A DNA stretch of 64,000 nt, taken from assembly GCF_022348085.1 (NCBI RefSeq), contig NZ_JAKRFN010000008.1:1-64000 (forward strand), written 5' to 3'. The notes beneath the pieces are model-generated. The model had not been told where the DNA came from. It ran no database searches and worked only from the letters and a program-made list of their open reading frames with translations. Made by a program: the position numbers and the translations under genes. The stretch is from Mycobacterium sp. PSTR-4-N. GTDB taxonomy: Bacteria; Actinomycetota; Actinomycetes; Mycobacteriales; Mycobacteriaceae. Of the stretch, positions 1-7,070 are shown in pieces (within the stretch, counting starts at the first letter, position 1; every line of letters begins with the position of its first letter).

Positions 1-61
1 CGGCGACTCCTACCGCATGAAGGACGCCAAACACCGGAAGGAGCAGCCCAAGCCAACCTAG
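1..61 (+). CDS. istB: IstB-like IS21 helper ATPase, C-terminal fragment
   Basis: An open frame enters from the left edge and ends with TAG at 59-61, giving a tail that reads GDSYRMKDAKHRKEQPKPT. IstB helper ATPases often end in a GDSYR-plus-basic tail like this, and istB is normally the gene next to the right end of IS21-type elements. Only about 19 residues are visible and no ATPase motif can be checked, so the identification rests on tail composition and on the repeat-bearing end right after it. Confidence 0.45.
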   Translation, partial: GDSYRMKDAKHRKEQPKPT

Positions 62-76
62 GAACTACCGCACGGG

Positions 77-121
77 GCGGATACTTTTATCTGGCCACCA
101 GCGGATACTTCGACTTGGCCA
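77..121. repeat. Two direct terminal repeats of the IS end
   Basis: Copies at 77-97 and 101-121 both begin GCGGATACTT and end in TGGCCA, with a few differences between. The 24-nt spacing and position beside the IS boundary fit transposase-binding repeats of an IS21-type end. Confidence 0.6.
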
Positions 122-127
122 TTGACA

Positions 128-357
128 TCCGCCAGTTCAAAGTTCGAGAATTTCGCAACGGCGGGATAGAGCTTTCTCCGGTCATTGGTCACGTCTAGTA
201 CCCACCAGTCATCCTCGTGCCTCAGGCGGTACGTCTGGTCATCGGACTTGAAGACGGCGTCTTCCTTTCCCTCGTCGACAATGACCGATGGATTCCACAT
301 CCCCGCCCACGCCGTCCATGTGAGCCAATCGATCCGCAATCGCGAAAAGTCGCGCAT
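128..357 (-). pseudogene. IFT-like immunity gene truncated by the IS element
   Basis: From an ATG at 357 this frame encodes about 77 residues closely matching the first 80 of the gene at 889-1386: both share the W-LTW-WAGM-NPSV start, the AVFKSDDQT segment, WWVLDVTNDR and a final F-S-x-FELA block. Similarity stops exactly where the IS end begins (127/128). The open frame then runs on through the IS repeats to a TAG at 58-60, so a longer ORF call here is a chimera. An upstream TTG at 363 is another possible start. The C-terminal half of the fold is missing, so the product is probably not functional. Confidence 0.75.
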
Positions 358-367
358 AGCCAACTCG

Positions 368-892
368 CTACTTCGACAGCGGGAAGGCGGGGCGACCTTC
401 GGGATCGGAGAAACTCTCTTTCAATACTCTGAGTGGCACTGACATCCAGTGCGAGGTTCGTACGAGATTGGCGACGTCGGAGATATCCGAAGTGGCGGCC
501 ATGACATTCTCTCCGTCCGGGTCCACGAGCCGTGACTGGCCGGACTCAGGTAGTTCGATGCAGAAGCATCGGGCAACCTGATCGGCACGAATGGGTATTC
601 TCAGACGTGGCAGATGCATTCGGCTTCGTCTGTCCGAGCCAAACAAGCCCCAGAAGAAACGTTCGGCGACATCCAAGTTCCTCGCACTCAAAAGGTGCTG
701 CTCGCCGCCCGTACGGCTCGCATTGGTGATATCAATCCAACCTGGTCTAACCACACTGGCTCGAATGTAGTATTTTTCCTCGCCGCCTTGGTTGAAGAAT
801 CGTATGGGCTCTCCGTAACCGTCTGGCTTCCAACTGAATCCGGATTCAGCAGCCCATGTCACGAGGTCTAGCGAGATTTCCATCGCGGTCAT
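368..892 (-). CDS. IFT-like (Imm61-type) immunity protein, copy 3
   Basis: A 174-residue soluble protein with no signal peptide or membrane segment. Its layout (N-terminal hydrophobic helix with a W-A--AGF-like segment, charged loop, YYIR strand, GWIDIT strand, then an A-RFFWG-FG helix) parallels the gene at 1888-2412 just downstream of the TNT toxin. In M. tuberculosis the gene after cpnT (Rv3902c) encodes IFT, a similar-sized protein that binds and blocks the TNT NADase. The ATG overlaps the stop of the preceding immunity gene as ATGA (889-892), so translation is probably coupled. It may protect against a related toxin variant rather than the one in this operon. Family-level call only. Confidence 0.65.
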   Translation of the reverse strand: MTAMEISLDLVTWAAESGFSWKPDGYGEPIRFFNQGGEEKYYIRASVVRPGWIDITNASRTGGEQHLLSARNLDVAERFFWGLFGSDRRSRMHLPRLRIPIRADQVARCFCIELPESGQSRLVDPDGENVMAATSDISDVANLVRTSHWMSVPLRVLKESFSDPEGRPAFPLSK

Positions 893-1386
893 TCAAGAGC
901 CTGGGTGGGACCCATGCCGACGTTGACGAGTCGTTCGATCTCCTCCACCGGCTTCGCCATCAGGTGGCTGAAGATCGTTGCATTTACGGTAGACAGAGCC
1001 GCAGTTCCTGCATCGCCCGAGAGCTCGACGAAGCCCAGTCGTACCTCTGTGGCCTTGACTGACGGCGAATAGCCCAATTTGTAGAGATCGGTTCCCAACG
1101 GGCCTGACGCTAGATCGCTTCGTAAGGAGGTCGCCCAATCCCAGATCAAGTACTTCTCCGCAAGTTCAAAACTCGAAAACTTCGCAGCAGCGGGATAGAA
1201 CTTTCCGCGATCGTTCGTCACGTCGAGTACCCACCACTCGCCGTCGTGCTGCAGATGACACGTCTGGTCGTCGGACTTGAAGACTGCGTCTTCATTGCCG
1301 TCCTCGGCGACAACCGACGGATTCGACATTCCGGCCCAAGTAGTCCATGTGAGCCAATTGGCGCGTAATCGCGAGAAGCTGGCCAT
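889..1386 (-). CDS. IFT-like immunity protein, copy 2
   Basis: A 165-residue soluble protein, the intact paralogue of the IS-disrupted gene at 128-357 (near-identical N-terminal halves). It keeps the general pattern of copies at 368-892 and 1888-2412: W-TW-WAGM start, short polar loop, WWVLDVTND strand, a KYLIWDW helix, then a C-terminal half ending in a helical EEIERLVN segment. It starts 2 nt after the stop of the small ORF at 1389-1631 and overlaps the next gene by ATGA, so it is an internal cistron of one long minus-strand operon. By context it should neutralise a TNT-type or related toxin. Confidence 0.65.
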   Translation of the reverse strand: MASFSRLRANWLTWTTWAGMSNPSVVAEDGNEDAVFKSDDQTCHLQHDGEWWVLDVTNDRGKFYPAAAKFSSFELAEKYLIWDWATSLRSDLASGPLGTDLYKLGYSPSVKATEVRLGFVELSGDAGTAALSTVNATIFSHLMAKPVEEIERLVNVGMGPTQALE

Positions 1387-1388
1387 CG

Positions 1389-1631
1389 CTACCTTCTTTG
1401 CGGCACGTCGGGGTGACGGGGATGCGGGGCAATGTATCGGCTGCTGGTATCGGCGATTGCGGCGATGCGCTCAGAGCTGAAGTTGTCACTGGAGGCTCGC
1501 CGGTTGAAGGGAGTGGGCGACAGGGCGGCTACCGTGACGGCGGAAGTGGGCTGCGCATCGCTCATGCCTCGGTATGTGATTCCCGGGAGCGCGGGTAAGC
1601 GGGAGATCTGATCAACCAGATCGACACTCAT
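1389..1631 (-). CDS. Small ORF resembling the N-terminal part of an ADP-ribosyltransferase
   Basis: Eighty residues, coupled to the upstream ORF by ATGA (1628-1631) and followed 2 nt later by an immunity gene, which argues that it is translated. It contains LPALPGITYRGM, like the YRG strand that opens the NAD pocket of arginine-type ADP-ribosyltransferases, then an SPTPF segment and NFSSERIAAI, like the later strand and helix. The product stops near where a catalytic Glu motif would be expected, so it would be inactive. It may be a leftover orphan toxin cassette, possibly one gene with the ORF at 1628-1891 split by a frameshift: the frame stays open upstream of this ATG. Inference from motif pattern only. 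Confidence 0.4.
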   Translation of the reverse strand: MSVDLVDQISRLPALPGITYRGMSDAQPTSAVTVAALSPTPFNRRASSDNFSSERIAAIADTSSRYIAPHPRHPDVPQRR

Positions 1632-1891
1632 GAGGATGTCTTCGCGATCGCCGCGACGGTGGCAGCCGCTGCGCGATTGATCACTTCAGTATCGCTTCCC
1701 TCGCCGTGCGCAATCAACCCGGAGCAGAAGCTCCTGAGCGCATCATGCGGGTATTCCCCCAGTGATTGTTTCGGAGTGCAACCGCCGACGTCCCACTTGC
1801 AGGCGTGGGGAACCGATAGTCCCTGTCCCACGCGCACACGCTCGCGCAGTGACGCAGAGATCTGCTCTACACCCAGATATTTCTCTGTCAT
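1628..1891 (-). CDS. Small hypothetical protein between immunity genes
   Basis: An 87-residue ORF I do not recognise. Support for expression is positional: its ATG overlaps the stop of the immunity gene at 1888-2412 as ATGA, and its own stop overlaps the next ATG the same way. It has two cysteines in a CKWDVGGC stretch, a mid-protein ALRSFCSGLI helix and an alanine-rich C-terminal helix, with no signal peptide or membrane segment. It may form the N-terminal part of a broken toxin cassette with the following ORF. Confidence 0.4.
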   Translation of the reverse strand: MTEKYLGVEQISASLRERVRVGQGLSVPHACKWDVGGCTPKQSLGEYPHDALRSFCSGLIAHGEGSDTEVINRAAAATVAAIAKTSS

Positions 1892-2412
1892 CGCGTATAG
1901 CGGCCTGCTTTTAAGAGAGGTGCGCCGACCTCACTGAGGTACGACTCTCGCAGCTCTTCGTTGCTGAAGTGTAAGAAGTGGGACAGCGGTATCAGGACTA
2001 ACAAGCTTCCTGGCTCACCACGAGCTGCGGCCACGACAGCTCCGGTAGGGTTTTGAGACAGGTAGCGGAATCTGTCTGCATCTAGTTCTGTCAACGAATA
2101 GCCCTCGGCCACGTCATCGTGGGAGAACGGCAGCATCAAGAAGTCCAATCCCGCATCATCGCGAACCGTCTGGCCGAAGACGTGAGTCAAGTAGCGCTCC
2201 AGGGCGTCTCTAGAAGAAGCGCGAAGATCGAACGTTTCCGAACGACCCCTGCTGGCCCTTGTCAGAAGCCAACCATCATCACCGCCTCTAACTACGTAAC
2301 TTGTTTCGTCGCCCGTTGAGCTGAGAACCAAGGCCTCCCCATGAGACGCCGGTTCGAAGCCCGCCCTGTGCGCCCACTCAATCAGATCGTCGGAGAGTTC
2401 AGGTGCTGTCAT
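1888..2412 (-). CDS. IFT-like (Imm61-type) immunity protein paired with the TNT toxin
   Basis: A 174-residue acidic soluble protein directly downstream of, and overlapping (ATGA, 2409-2412), the cpnT-like toxin gene, the same position as IFT (Rv3902c) after cpnT in M. tuberculosis. Length matches that family. It begins LSDDLIEWAHRAGFEP, has a SYVV strand, a GWLLTRAS strand and a helical RYLTHVFG segment. The expected role is cytosolic binding of the TNT domain to prevent NAD+ loss in the producer. I chose the ATG at 2412 because it gives the family length and the coupled overlap; an upstream in-frame start at 2541 would only add sequence overlapping the toxin gene. Confidence 0.75.
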   Translation of the reverse strand: MTAPELSDDLIEWAHRAGFEPASHGEALVLSSTGDETSYVVRGGDDGWLLTRASRGRSETFDLRASSRDALERYLTHVFGQTVRDDAGLDFLMLPFSHDDVAEGYSLTELDADRFRYLSQNPTGAVVAAARGEPGSLLVLIPLSHFLHFSNEELRESYLSEVGAPLLKAGRYTR

Positions 2413-5096
2413 CGGAGTATTCCCAACTGCTTCAAAGCCGGTATACGTACTGCTTCGCCAAGATCGTCGATTACGAGCAATTGAAGCGCACCGCCATCTC
2501 TCGCGAAAGCAGGTGCTACCTGGGAGATCTCGAGCGTCCATCCCTCTGGCAGGGTGCCCATCATGGTGTATGCAGCATACGGCTGAGAGAGGCTGAAGAT
2601 CGGCAACGAGCGTTCCTCGAAGGTCGCCGGGACGCCATCGGGCATGACAGCCAGGTAGTCACCGTCGATCCTGCCGATACGGTCCACCAACAAGGTGTGG
2701 TCGCTCGCTCCGTAATCGCGTAGGAGCGCGTCCAGTGATTCGTAAACAACCCTCGTTCCCGGCACCGCTCCCGCGTTGGGTGGCCAATTCTGATGATGGT
2801 CACCGTCGGGCCCGACCTTGTCATACCGCGATTCGTATTGTTCCTGCGTCAGGGCATTTCCATCCGCATCACGGCCCCAAGGGGCCGACGGGTCTGAAAT
2901 CAGGTCCCGCACTTCCCGGTGCATGTCCGATGGATAATCTCCATAGGTCCAATAGTCATCAAGCGGGTGTTGACCGTACTCAGGGTTTAGGCCCTCGTCG
3001 GCTCGGCGGTGCCAGCCTGGGCCGGAGTCTTCGGCTGAATGAATTGGGTCGACCGGCGAGGATGTTGCGTCGGTCCGTCCGTCGATCGCATGGCCGTCAC
3101 TGTCAGTGCCGTCTCGTGTTGTGGTGCCCTCGGGGGCATAGCTACTGGATCGGTCGCGCGGGTCGACCTGTTCCGCAGACGCATCCGAAGTACGGTCTGG
3201 TTCTCGGATGTTCTGCGGAGGCTCGGTGGTCTTGGTCCCTTCAAGCTTTTCGGGGTCGTGTTCCTTTGCGCGAAAATCCCCGTGATGTGAAGGGGAGTGT
3301 TGTCCGATCCCGGTATCTGGATCAGTTCGCGTTGGTTGGTGGGCCTCTGGGGATGGGGCCTGATGAATTCGGTTTACTTCTGCCGATGTGTCCGGTCGTG
3401 GCGACATAATTTTCGGCGTCGGATCGCTTGCGGTATGGGACGTTGCGTCCTGTGCCCGTGATGTACCCGCTTCACCCTTTGAACTGCCCGATTGGGCAGG
3501 GGTGCCGGATCGATCGGCATCAACTGACTGCTCCGCTGTCACTGCTCGGGTTTCGGCGCTGTACGGTACCTCCGTGCGAGGCGCCTCCGCGGGTGCCTTC
3601 CCGCCAACACTCGAACCCGGCTGTGCCTCCGGTACTTTGATGCCGTCGAGCTTCGAACCGACCTCGCTCGCTTTGGTGCTGATCCCTTCAGTCGCGGACG
3701 CAGCGCGCGTGCCAGCAGCCGCCGCGGCGTCTCGCGTACCAGCGCCAGCAACCCGTGCCTCGGCTCCCGCGACCCGCGCCTCGGCCGACGCCGCGCTGGC
3801 GGCGGGCCCTGCCTCGCCGGCGCCCGGAAGGAACATCGTCCCCACCTGCGCCACGTTGTACCCCAACGCACGGAACGGGTCGCCTTTCTCGACGTCCTCC
3901 CAGTCGACCAATTTCTTCGCGGCATCGAGACTGCCCTGCGGATCCGAGATCACCTTTTCCGCCAACAGCGCCGGATTGGTCAGCATCGCAGTCGAATCCG
4001 CGAGCCCCTTCCATGTGTCCAATGCACCCTGCGGGTCATAGGCAAACCGCATCGGGTCGAGTCCCTGCAGCCCCTCCGCCGTGACGCCGAGGAACTTCAG
4101 TCCACCCGCCGGCAGGCCGGTCAATGCCTTGAAGTCCTGCGACAGCGCGGTGCCGACATCTTCGCCGAACACGTCGACAAACTCCTTGGTGGCCCAACTC
4201 TGCAGCGAAGTCGTCGCCGTGTCCAGAAGATTCATGCTCTGGCTGAACAAGGTTCGGGCGGCATCGGCCTGCCGCTTCATGTTGGCCAGCACAGTCTTGA
4301 TCTCGTCGGCGACCTCCTGGACCTTCTGCCAGGGGTTCTCCCCGCTGAAGATGTCACCCAACGCGTCCAAGACCCCACTGATGCTCAGCTGGTGAAGCAG
4401 CCCTCGGATCGCGTTCTGCGTCGCTTCCACATTCGCTGCGAAGGTATCGACTTGCGCGGCCAAGTCCTTTGCCTGCGCGGCAATATCAGCCAGCCCGCTG
4501 CTGATCTGCGCTGTCGCATCGCCCATGTGTCCGGCTTCGGGGATCTGCTGCCCCGCCAGCGCCGTACCCGCGGCCCCGACAGGCTCGGCCACCGCGCCGA
4601 TCGAGGCGCCGAACGATCGCCACGCCGCCGCAGCCGCGCGCATCTCTGAGGGGTTGCCGTCGGGCCACACATCCCCGACGAACGACTCGACGATCGTCCA
4701 CAACAGCGGTTCCGCGACACCGCTGCCCATCGGCGGGGGCATCGACGGTGCGGTGAATGCGTCGGGCGCGGAGGGCTGTGGGATGGACGTTTCTCCGCCG
4801 CCCACGGTGGACGCGGCGTTTGCTCGTTCGTAGTTGACCGCCGACATCTGCACGCCGAAACCCGCCTTGCGACAGGCATTCACGGCCGATGCCGCGGCAT
4901 CCAGCAATGACTGTCCTGCCTGTGTGTAGCTCTGCCCGAAGAGCGCGCCGGCGGCATCGTGTCCGAACATGGCCCCCGCGCCCGACAGCGCCGTCGACAG
5001 CGTGTGCGCCGCGGTGGCGACCGTGACGCCGTCAGTCGCGACGGCTGAGCCGATGCCGGCCAGAGCGGCGGGGTCGACGGTGATCGGAGCCGTCAC
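2409..5096 (-). CDS. cpnT: CpnT-like secreted toxin with C-terminal TNT domain
   Basis: An 895-residue GTG-start protein with CpnT architecture: an N-terminal helical WXG/ESX-like channel region (about 1-430), a long linker rich in Ala, Ser, Pro and charge (about 430-710, with repeated ARVAGA/GTR units), and a C-terminal TNT-like domain (about 715-895). TNT is an NAD+ glycohydrolase. Recognisable TNT features are DRIG (805-808), GDY (812-814), ERSLP (828-832), a GTLPEGW turn and Q872. Aligning on DRIG and RSLP places Ala (PYAAY, about 841-842) where M. tuberculosis TNT has, as I recall, catalytic His792, so activity may be lost or altered. It follows esxE by 3 nt and overlaps the immunity gene. 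M. tuberculosis CpnT is 846 aa. Confidence 0.85.
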   Translation of the reverse strand: MTAPITVDPAALAGIGSAVATDGVTVATAAHTLSTALSGAGAMFGHDAAGALFGQSYTQAGQSLLDAAASAVNACRKAGFGVQMSAVNYERANAASTVGGGETSIPQPSAPDAFTAPSMPPPMGSGVAEPLLWTIVESFVGDVWPDGNPSEMRAAAAAWRSFGASIGAVAEPVGAAGTALAGQQIPEAGHMGDATAQISSGLADIAAQAKDLAAQVDTFAANVEATQNAIRGLLHQLSISGVLDALGDIFSGENPWQKVQEVADEIKTVLANMKRQADAARTLFSQSMNLLDTATTSLQSWATKEFVDVFGEDVGTALSQDFKALTGLPAGGLKFLGVTAEGLQGLDPMRFAYDPQGALDTWKGLADSTAMLTNPALLAEKVISDPQGSLDAAKKLVDWEDVEKGDPFRALGYNVAQVGTMFLPGAGEAGPAASAASAEARVAGAEARVAGAGTRDAAAAAGTRAASATEGISTKASEVGSKLDGIKVPEAQPGSSVGGKAPAEAPRTEVPYSAETRAVTAEQSVDADRSGTPAQSGSSKGEAGTSRAQDATSHTASDPTPKIMSPRPDTSAEVNRIHQAPSPEAHQPTRTDPDTGIGQHSPSHHGDFRAKEHDPEKLEGTKTTEPPQNIREPDRTSDASAEQVDPRDRSSSYAPEGTTTRDGTDSDGHAIDGRTDATSSPVDPIHSAEDSGPGWHRRADEGLNPEYGQHPLDDYWTYGDYPSDMHREVRDLISDPSAPWGRDADGNALTQEQYESRYDKVGPDGDHHQNWPPNAGAVPGTRVVYESLDALLRDYGASDHTLLVDRIGRIDGDYLAVMPDGVPATFEERSLPIFSLSQPYAAYTMMGTLPEGWTLEISQVAPAFARDGGALQLLVIDDLGEAVRIPALKQLGILR

Positions 5097-5099
5097 CGA

Positions 5100-5387
5100 T
5101 CACTCCCACATACGCAGATTCATCTGGGCCGTCGAGGAGTAGTTCTGGTGCGCTCCCTCGGCGATCGCGCGCAGGCGCGCCAGTGCCTCGCGCATCTCGC
5201 CCGCGCCCTCGTCCCACCGGGCTTGCGCAGCACGCTCCGCCTCACCGGCGTCGCCCTGCCACGACGTGCCCAACCGCGCCACACTGCTCGCAATCTGCGC
5301 CAAGTGCTTGTCGAGCTCGGAGTCGAACGCCGACATGCGATCCACCGCGGCCAGCAGCGCGGCGGGGTCCACGCTGAACGCGCTCAT
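5100..5387 (-). CDS. esxE: WXG100 family protein, EsxE-like
   Basis: Ninety-five residues, the usual size for WXG100 proteins: two helices joined by a turn with W-Q-G (in TSWQGDAGEAE, about residue 45), ending NLRMWE. These proteins pair as heterodimers and are exported by type VII secretion; in M. tuberculosis EsxE-EsxF is required for CpnT export and pore formation. The ATG at 5387 forms a TGATG overlap with the upstream esxF stop, and the cpnT-like GTG lies 3 nt downstream. Longer upstream extensions overlap esxF and lack family similarity. Confidence 0.85.
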   Translation of the reverse strand: MSAFSVDPAALLAAVDRMSAFDSELDKHLAQIASSVARLGTSWQGDAGEAERAAQARWDEGAGEMREALARLRAIAEGAHQNYSSTAQMNLRMWE

Positions 5388-5689
5388 CACAGAACAACCC
5401 CAGAAATGTCGTCGCCCGACGTGGCGTCGGTCGCGGAGTACCGCTCGGCTGCGTCCTGCAGCAGGCTCGACATCCGGGTGAGCCCCTCGATCACCTGGGC
5501 CGCGCCCTCGTGCCAGTCCCGCCACACCGCGCCATAGGCCGTCGCCGCGTCCCCGGACCACCCGGCACCCAACGCATCGGAGATGTCGGCGTCGAGGCTG
5601 CCAAGCCCTGACTTCAACGACTGCGCCAGAGTGTCGAGCTCGCTCGACACGGCGACGAGTTCCGACGTCGAAACCTGCAGGCGCGACAA
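5387..5689 (-). CDS. esxF: WXG100 family protein, EsxF-like
   Basis: First gene of the toxin operon, 100 residues with a W-S-G turn (AGWSGDAATAYG, about residue 44) between two helices. The start is a TTG at 5689, chosen because AAGGAG lies 8 nt upstream and this gives the normal WXG100 length; no ATG or GTG exists near the start of similarity. Expected partner is the EsxE-like protein encoded next. Gene order esxF-esxE-cpnT-immunity is as in M. tuberculosis. Confidence 0.8.
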   Translation of the reverse strand: MSRLQVSTSELVAVSSELDTLAQSLKSGLGSLDADISDALGAGWSGDAATAYGAVWRDWHEGAAQVIEGLTRMSSLLQDAAERYSATDATSGDDISGVVL

Positions 5690-5912
5690 ATCGACGACTC
5701 CTTCGATGCGGATCAGAATTCCCCCGATCAGCCTACGACGACGGCGAGGGGGGTCCGGCCGCTGATTTCCGCTGGCCGGCTCGGCATCCGCAGCAAAGAA
5801 AGCAGGCCGACGAACCCGATGACGGGGGGATTCCCCGATTCCTCCTTTCCGATACGGCAGTACCGTCAAAATGTCAGATCAGGACTTGTCGCTGCAGAAA
5901 CCGGGGTGGGTC
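5690..5912. promoter_or_regulatory. Divergent control region of the toxin operon and the PE-PPE hydrolase gene
   Basis: About 220 bases with no convincing gene separate the esxF TTG from the hydrolase ATG. It includes a strong AAGGAG for esxF and a GGGGATTCCCC palindrome near 5826-5836. No clear -35/-10 pair was identified on either strand. Longer in-frame ORF extensions through this gap start with poor codons and show no family similarity. Confidence 0.4.
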
Positions 5913-7061
5913 ATGAAGCGTTTTGCCGTTTTGCTCGGAGCTCTGCTCATCACGCCGTCTGCGGGTATGGCGAACGCATCGACGGCCCTGCTTCTCGGCG
6001 GTAAGGGCATCTACGCCGAGCTGAGCGACGAGCAGATGGAGAACGCGTTCGGCGGGTACTTCGCCGAGTACGACCGCCGCGTCAATGTCCCCTTCCCCGG
6101 CAAGGAGTTCTACTCCTCGGTCAAGGTCGGCACCGAGAACCTCTACAACGCCGTCTACGACCCGCAGTACGCCGGACCCAAGACCATCGGCGGCGTCTCC
6201 GAAGGCGCCCCCGCCGTCATGGAGGTGCTGCGCCGCCTCGAAGCCGACCGCGCGAACACCACCGATGGCAAGGAACCGCCGCCGCCCTCGGAACTCAACG
6301 TCGCCATCTACGGCTCGCCGAGCGACCACTGGACCGGCAAGCTGGCTGGCCTGCCGGTGCCCGTCACGCCGTACAACATCATCATCGTCAGCGCCGAGTA
6401 CGACGGCATCGCCGACTTCCCGGACAACCCGTGGAACATGCTCGCCGTGTCCAACGCGATCATGGGCGCGGCGATCCTGCACGTGAAGCAGTCCGAGTTC
6501 GACATCCGCAACCTCGACACCTACTACACCGTCGAGACCAACGAGGCCGGCGGGACGACCACCACCATTCTCATCCCGACCGAGGTGCTCCCGATCCTGC
6601 AGCCCATGGTCGCGTTCAAGTTCGATCCCGACTTCGTCGCCAAGCTCGACGCCAAGCTGCGGCCCAAGATTGACAAGGCCTACGACCGGCCCGAGATGGA
6701 GTACGGCATCCCGGACACCCTGACCGGTCCGCCGGGACCCAAGCCGACGGTTGCGCGCGTCGAGGCCGCCGTCGCTGATGAGGAGCCAACCGCCGAGCCG
6801 ACGTCCACGGCCATGAAACGTTCTGCCACGTCGTGGAAGGAGTCGGCTGCCGAACGCCGCGAGGAGCGTAAGCGCCTACGCGCCGAAGCCCGCGCGGAAA
6901 AGCAGGCAGCGAAGGATGATTCGGCCGAGGATGAGTTCGTCACGCGGCCCGGTAAGTCCGTTGAGAAGAACGACGCGAAGGACGACGACGGCGGCACGCA
7001 GAAACGTGTCGAGAGGCCCGAGCGCGCCGCGGCGACATCGTCGGCCGGCGCCACCGAGTAG
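5913..7061 (+). CDS. Secreted PE-PPE-domain alpha/beta hydrolase
   Basis: A 382-residue protein starting at ATG 5913, where the signal peptide begins (MKRFAVLLGALLITPSAG then an ANA-type cleavage site). The body resembles the PE-PPE (PF08237) esterase/lipase fold: a nucleophile elbow GVSEG with Ser96, then a YDGIADFP-DNPWN segment that normally carries the catalytic Asp. The catalytic His could not be assigned. The last 110 or so residues are Lys/Arg/Glu-rich and probably disordered. The PE domain is replaced by a classical signal peptide, so Sec export rather than ESX-5 export is expected. It is divergent from the esx-cpnT operon; any link is only positional. Confidence 0.75.
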   Translation: MKRFAVLLGALLITPSAGMANASTALLLGGKGIYAELSDEQMENAFGGYFAEYDRRVNVPFPGKEFYSSVKVGTENLYNAVYDPQYAGPKTIGGVSEGAPAVMEVLRRLEADRANTTDGKEPPPPSELNVAIYGSPSDHWTGKLAGLPVPVTPYNIIIVSAEYDGIADFPDNPWNMLAVSNAIMGAAILHVKQSEFDIRNLDTYYTVETNEAGGTTTTILIPTEVLPILQPMVAFKFDPDFVAKLDAKLRPKIDKAYDRPEMEYGIPDTLTGPPGPKPTVARVEAAVADEEPTAEPTSTAMKRSATSWKESAAERREERKRLRAEARAEKQAAKDDSAEDEFVTRPGKSVEKNDAKDDDGGTQKRVERPERAAATSSAGATE

Positions 7062-7070
7062 CTGCAACAA

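Larger units (their letters stand above)
1..127 (+). mobile_element. Right end of a probable IS21-family insertion sequence
   Basis: The first 127 bases read as the right-hand end of an IS21-type element whose rest lies outside the window. An istB-like C-terminus stops at 59-61. Two direct repeats about 20 nt long follow at 77-97 and 101-121, a 24-nt period, as IS21 ends carry multiple terminal repeats. The element appears to end in GACA at 124-127. Beyond 127 the sequence matches the paralogous immunity gene at 889-1386, so the junction sits inside a former immunity gene. The left end and target duplication cannot be seen. Confidence 0.6.

Noticed and set aside
58..363. An intact 101-aa gene at the left end
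   Set aside because: Its last 23 codons are read from the IS end; similarity to the paralogue stops at position 128.
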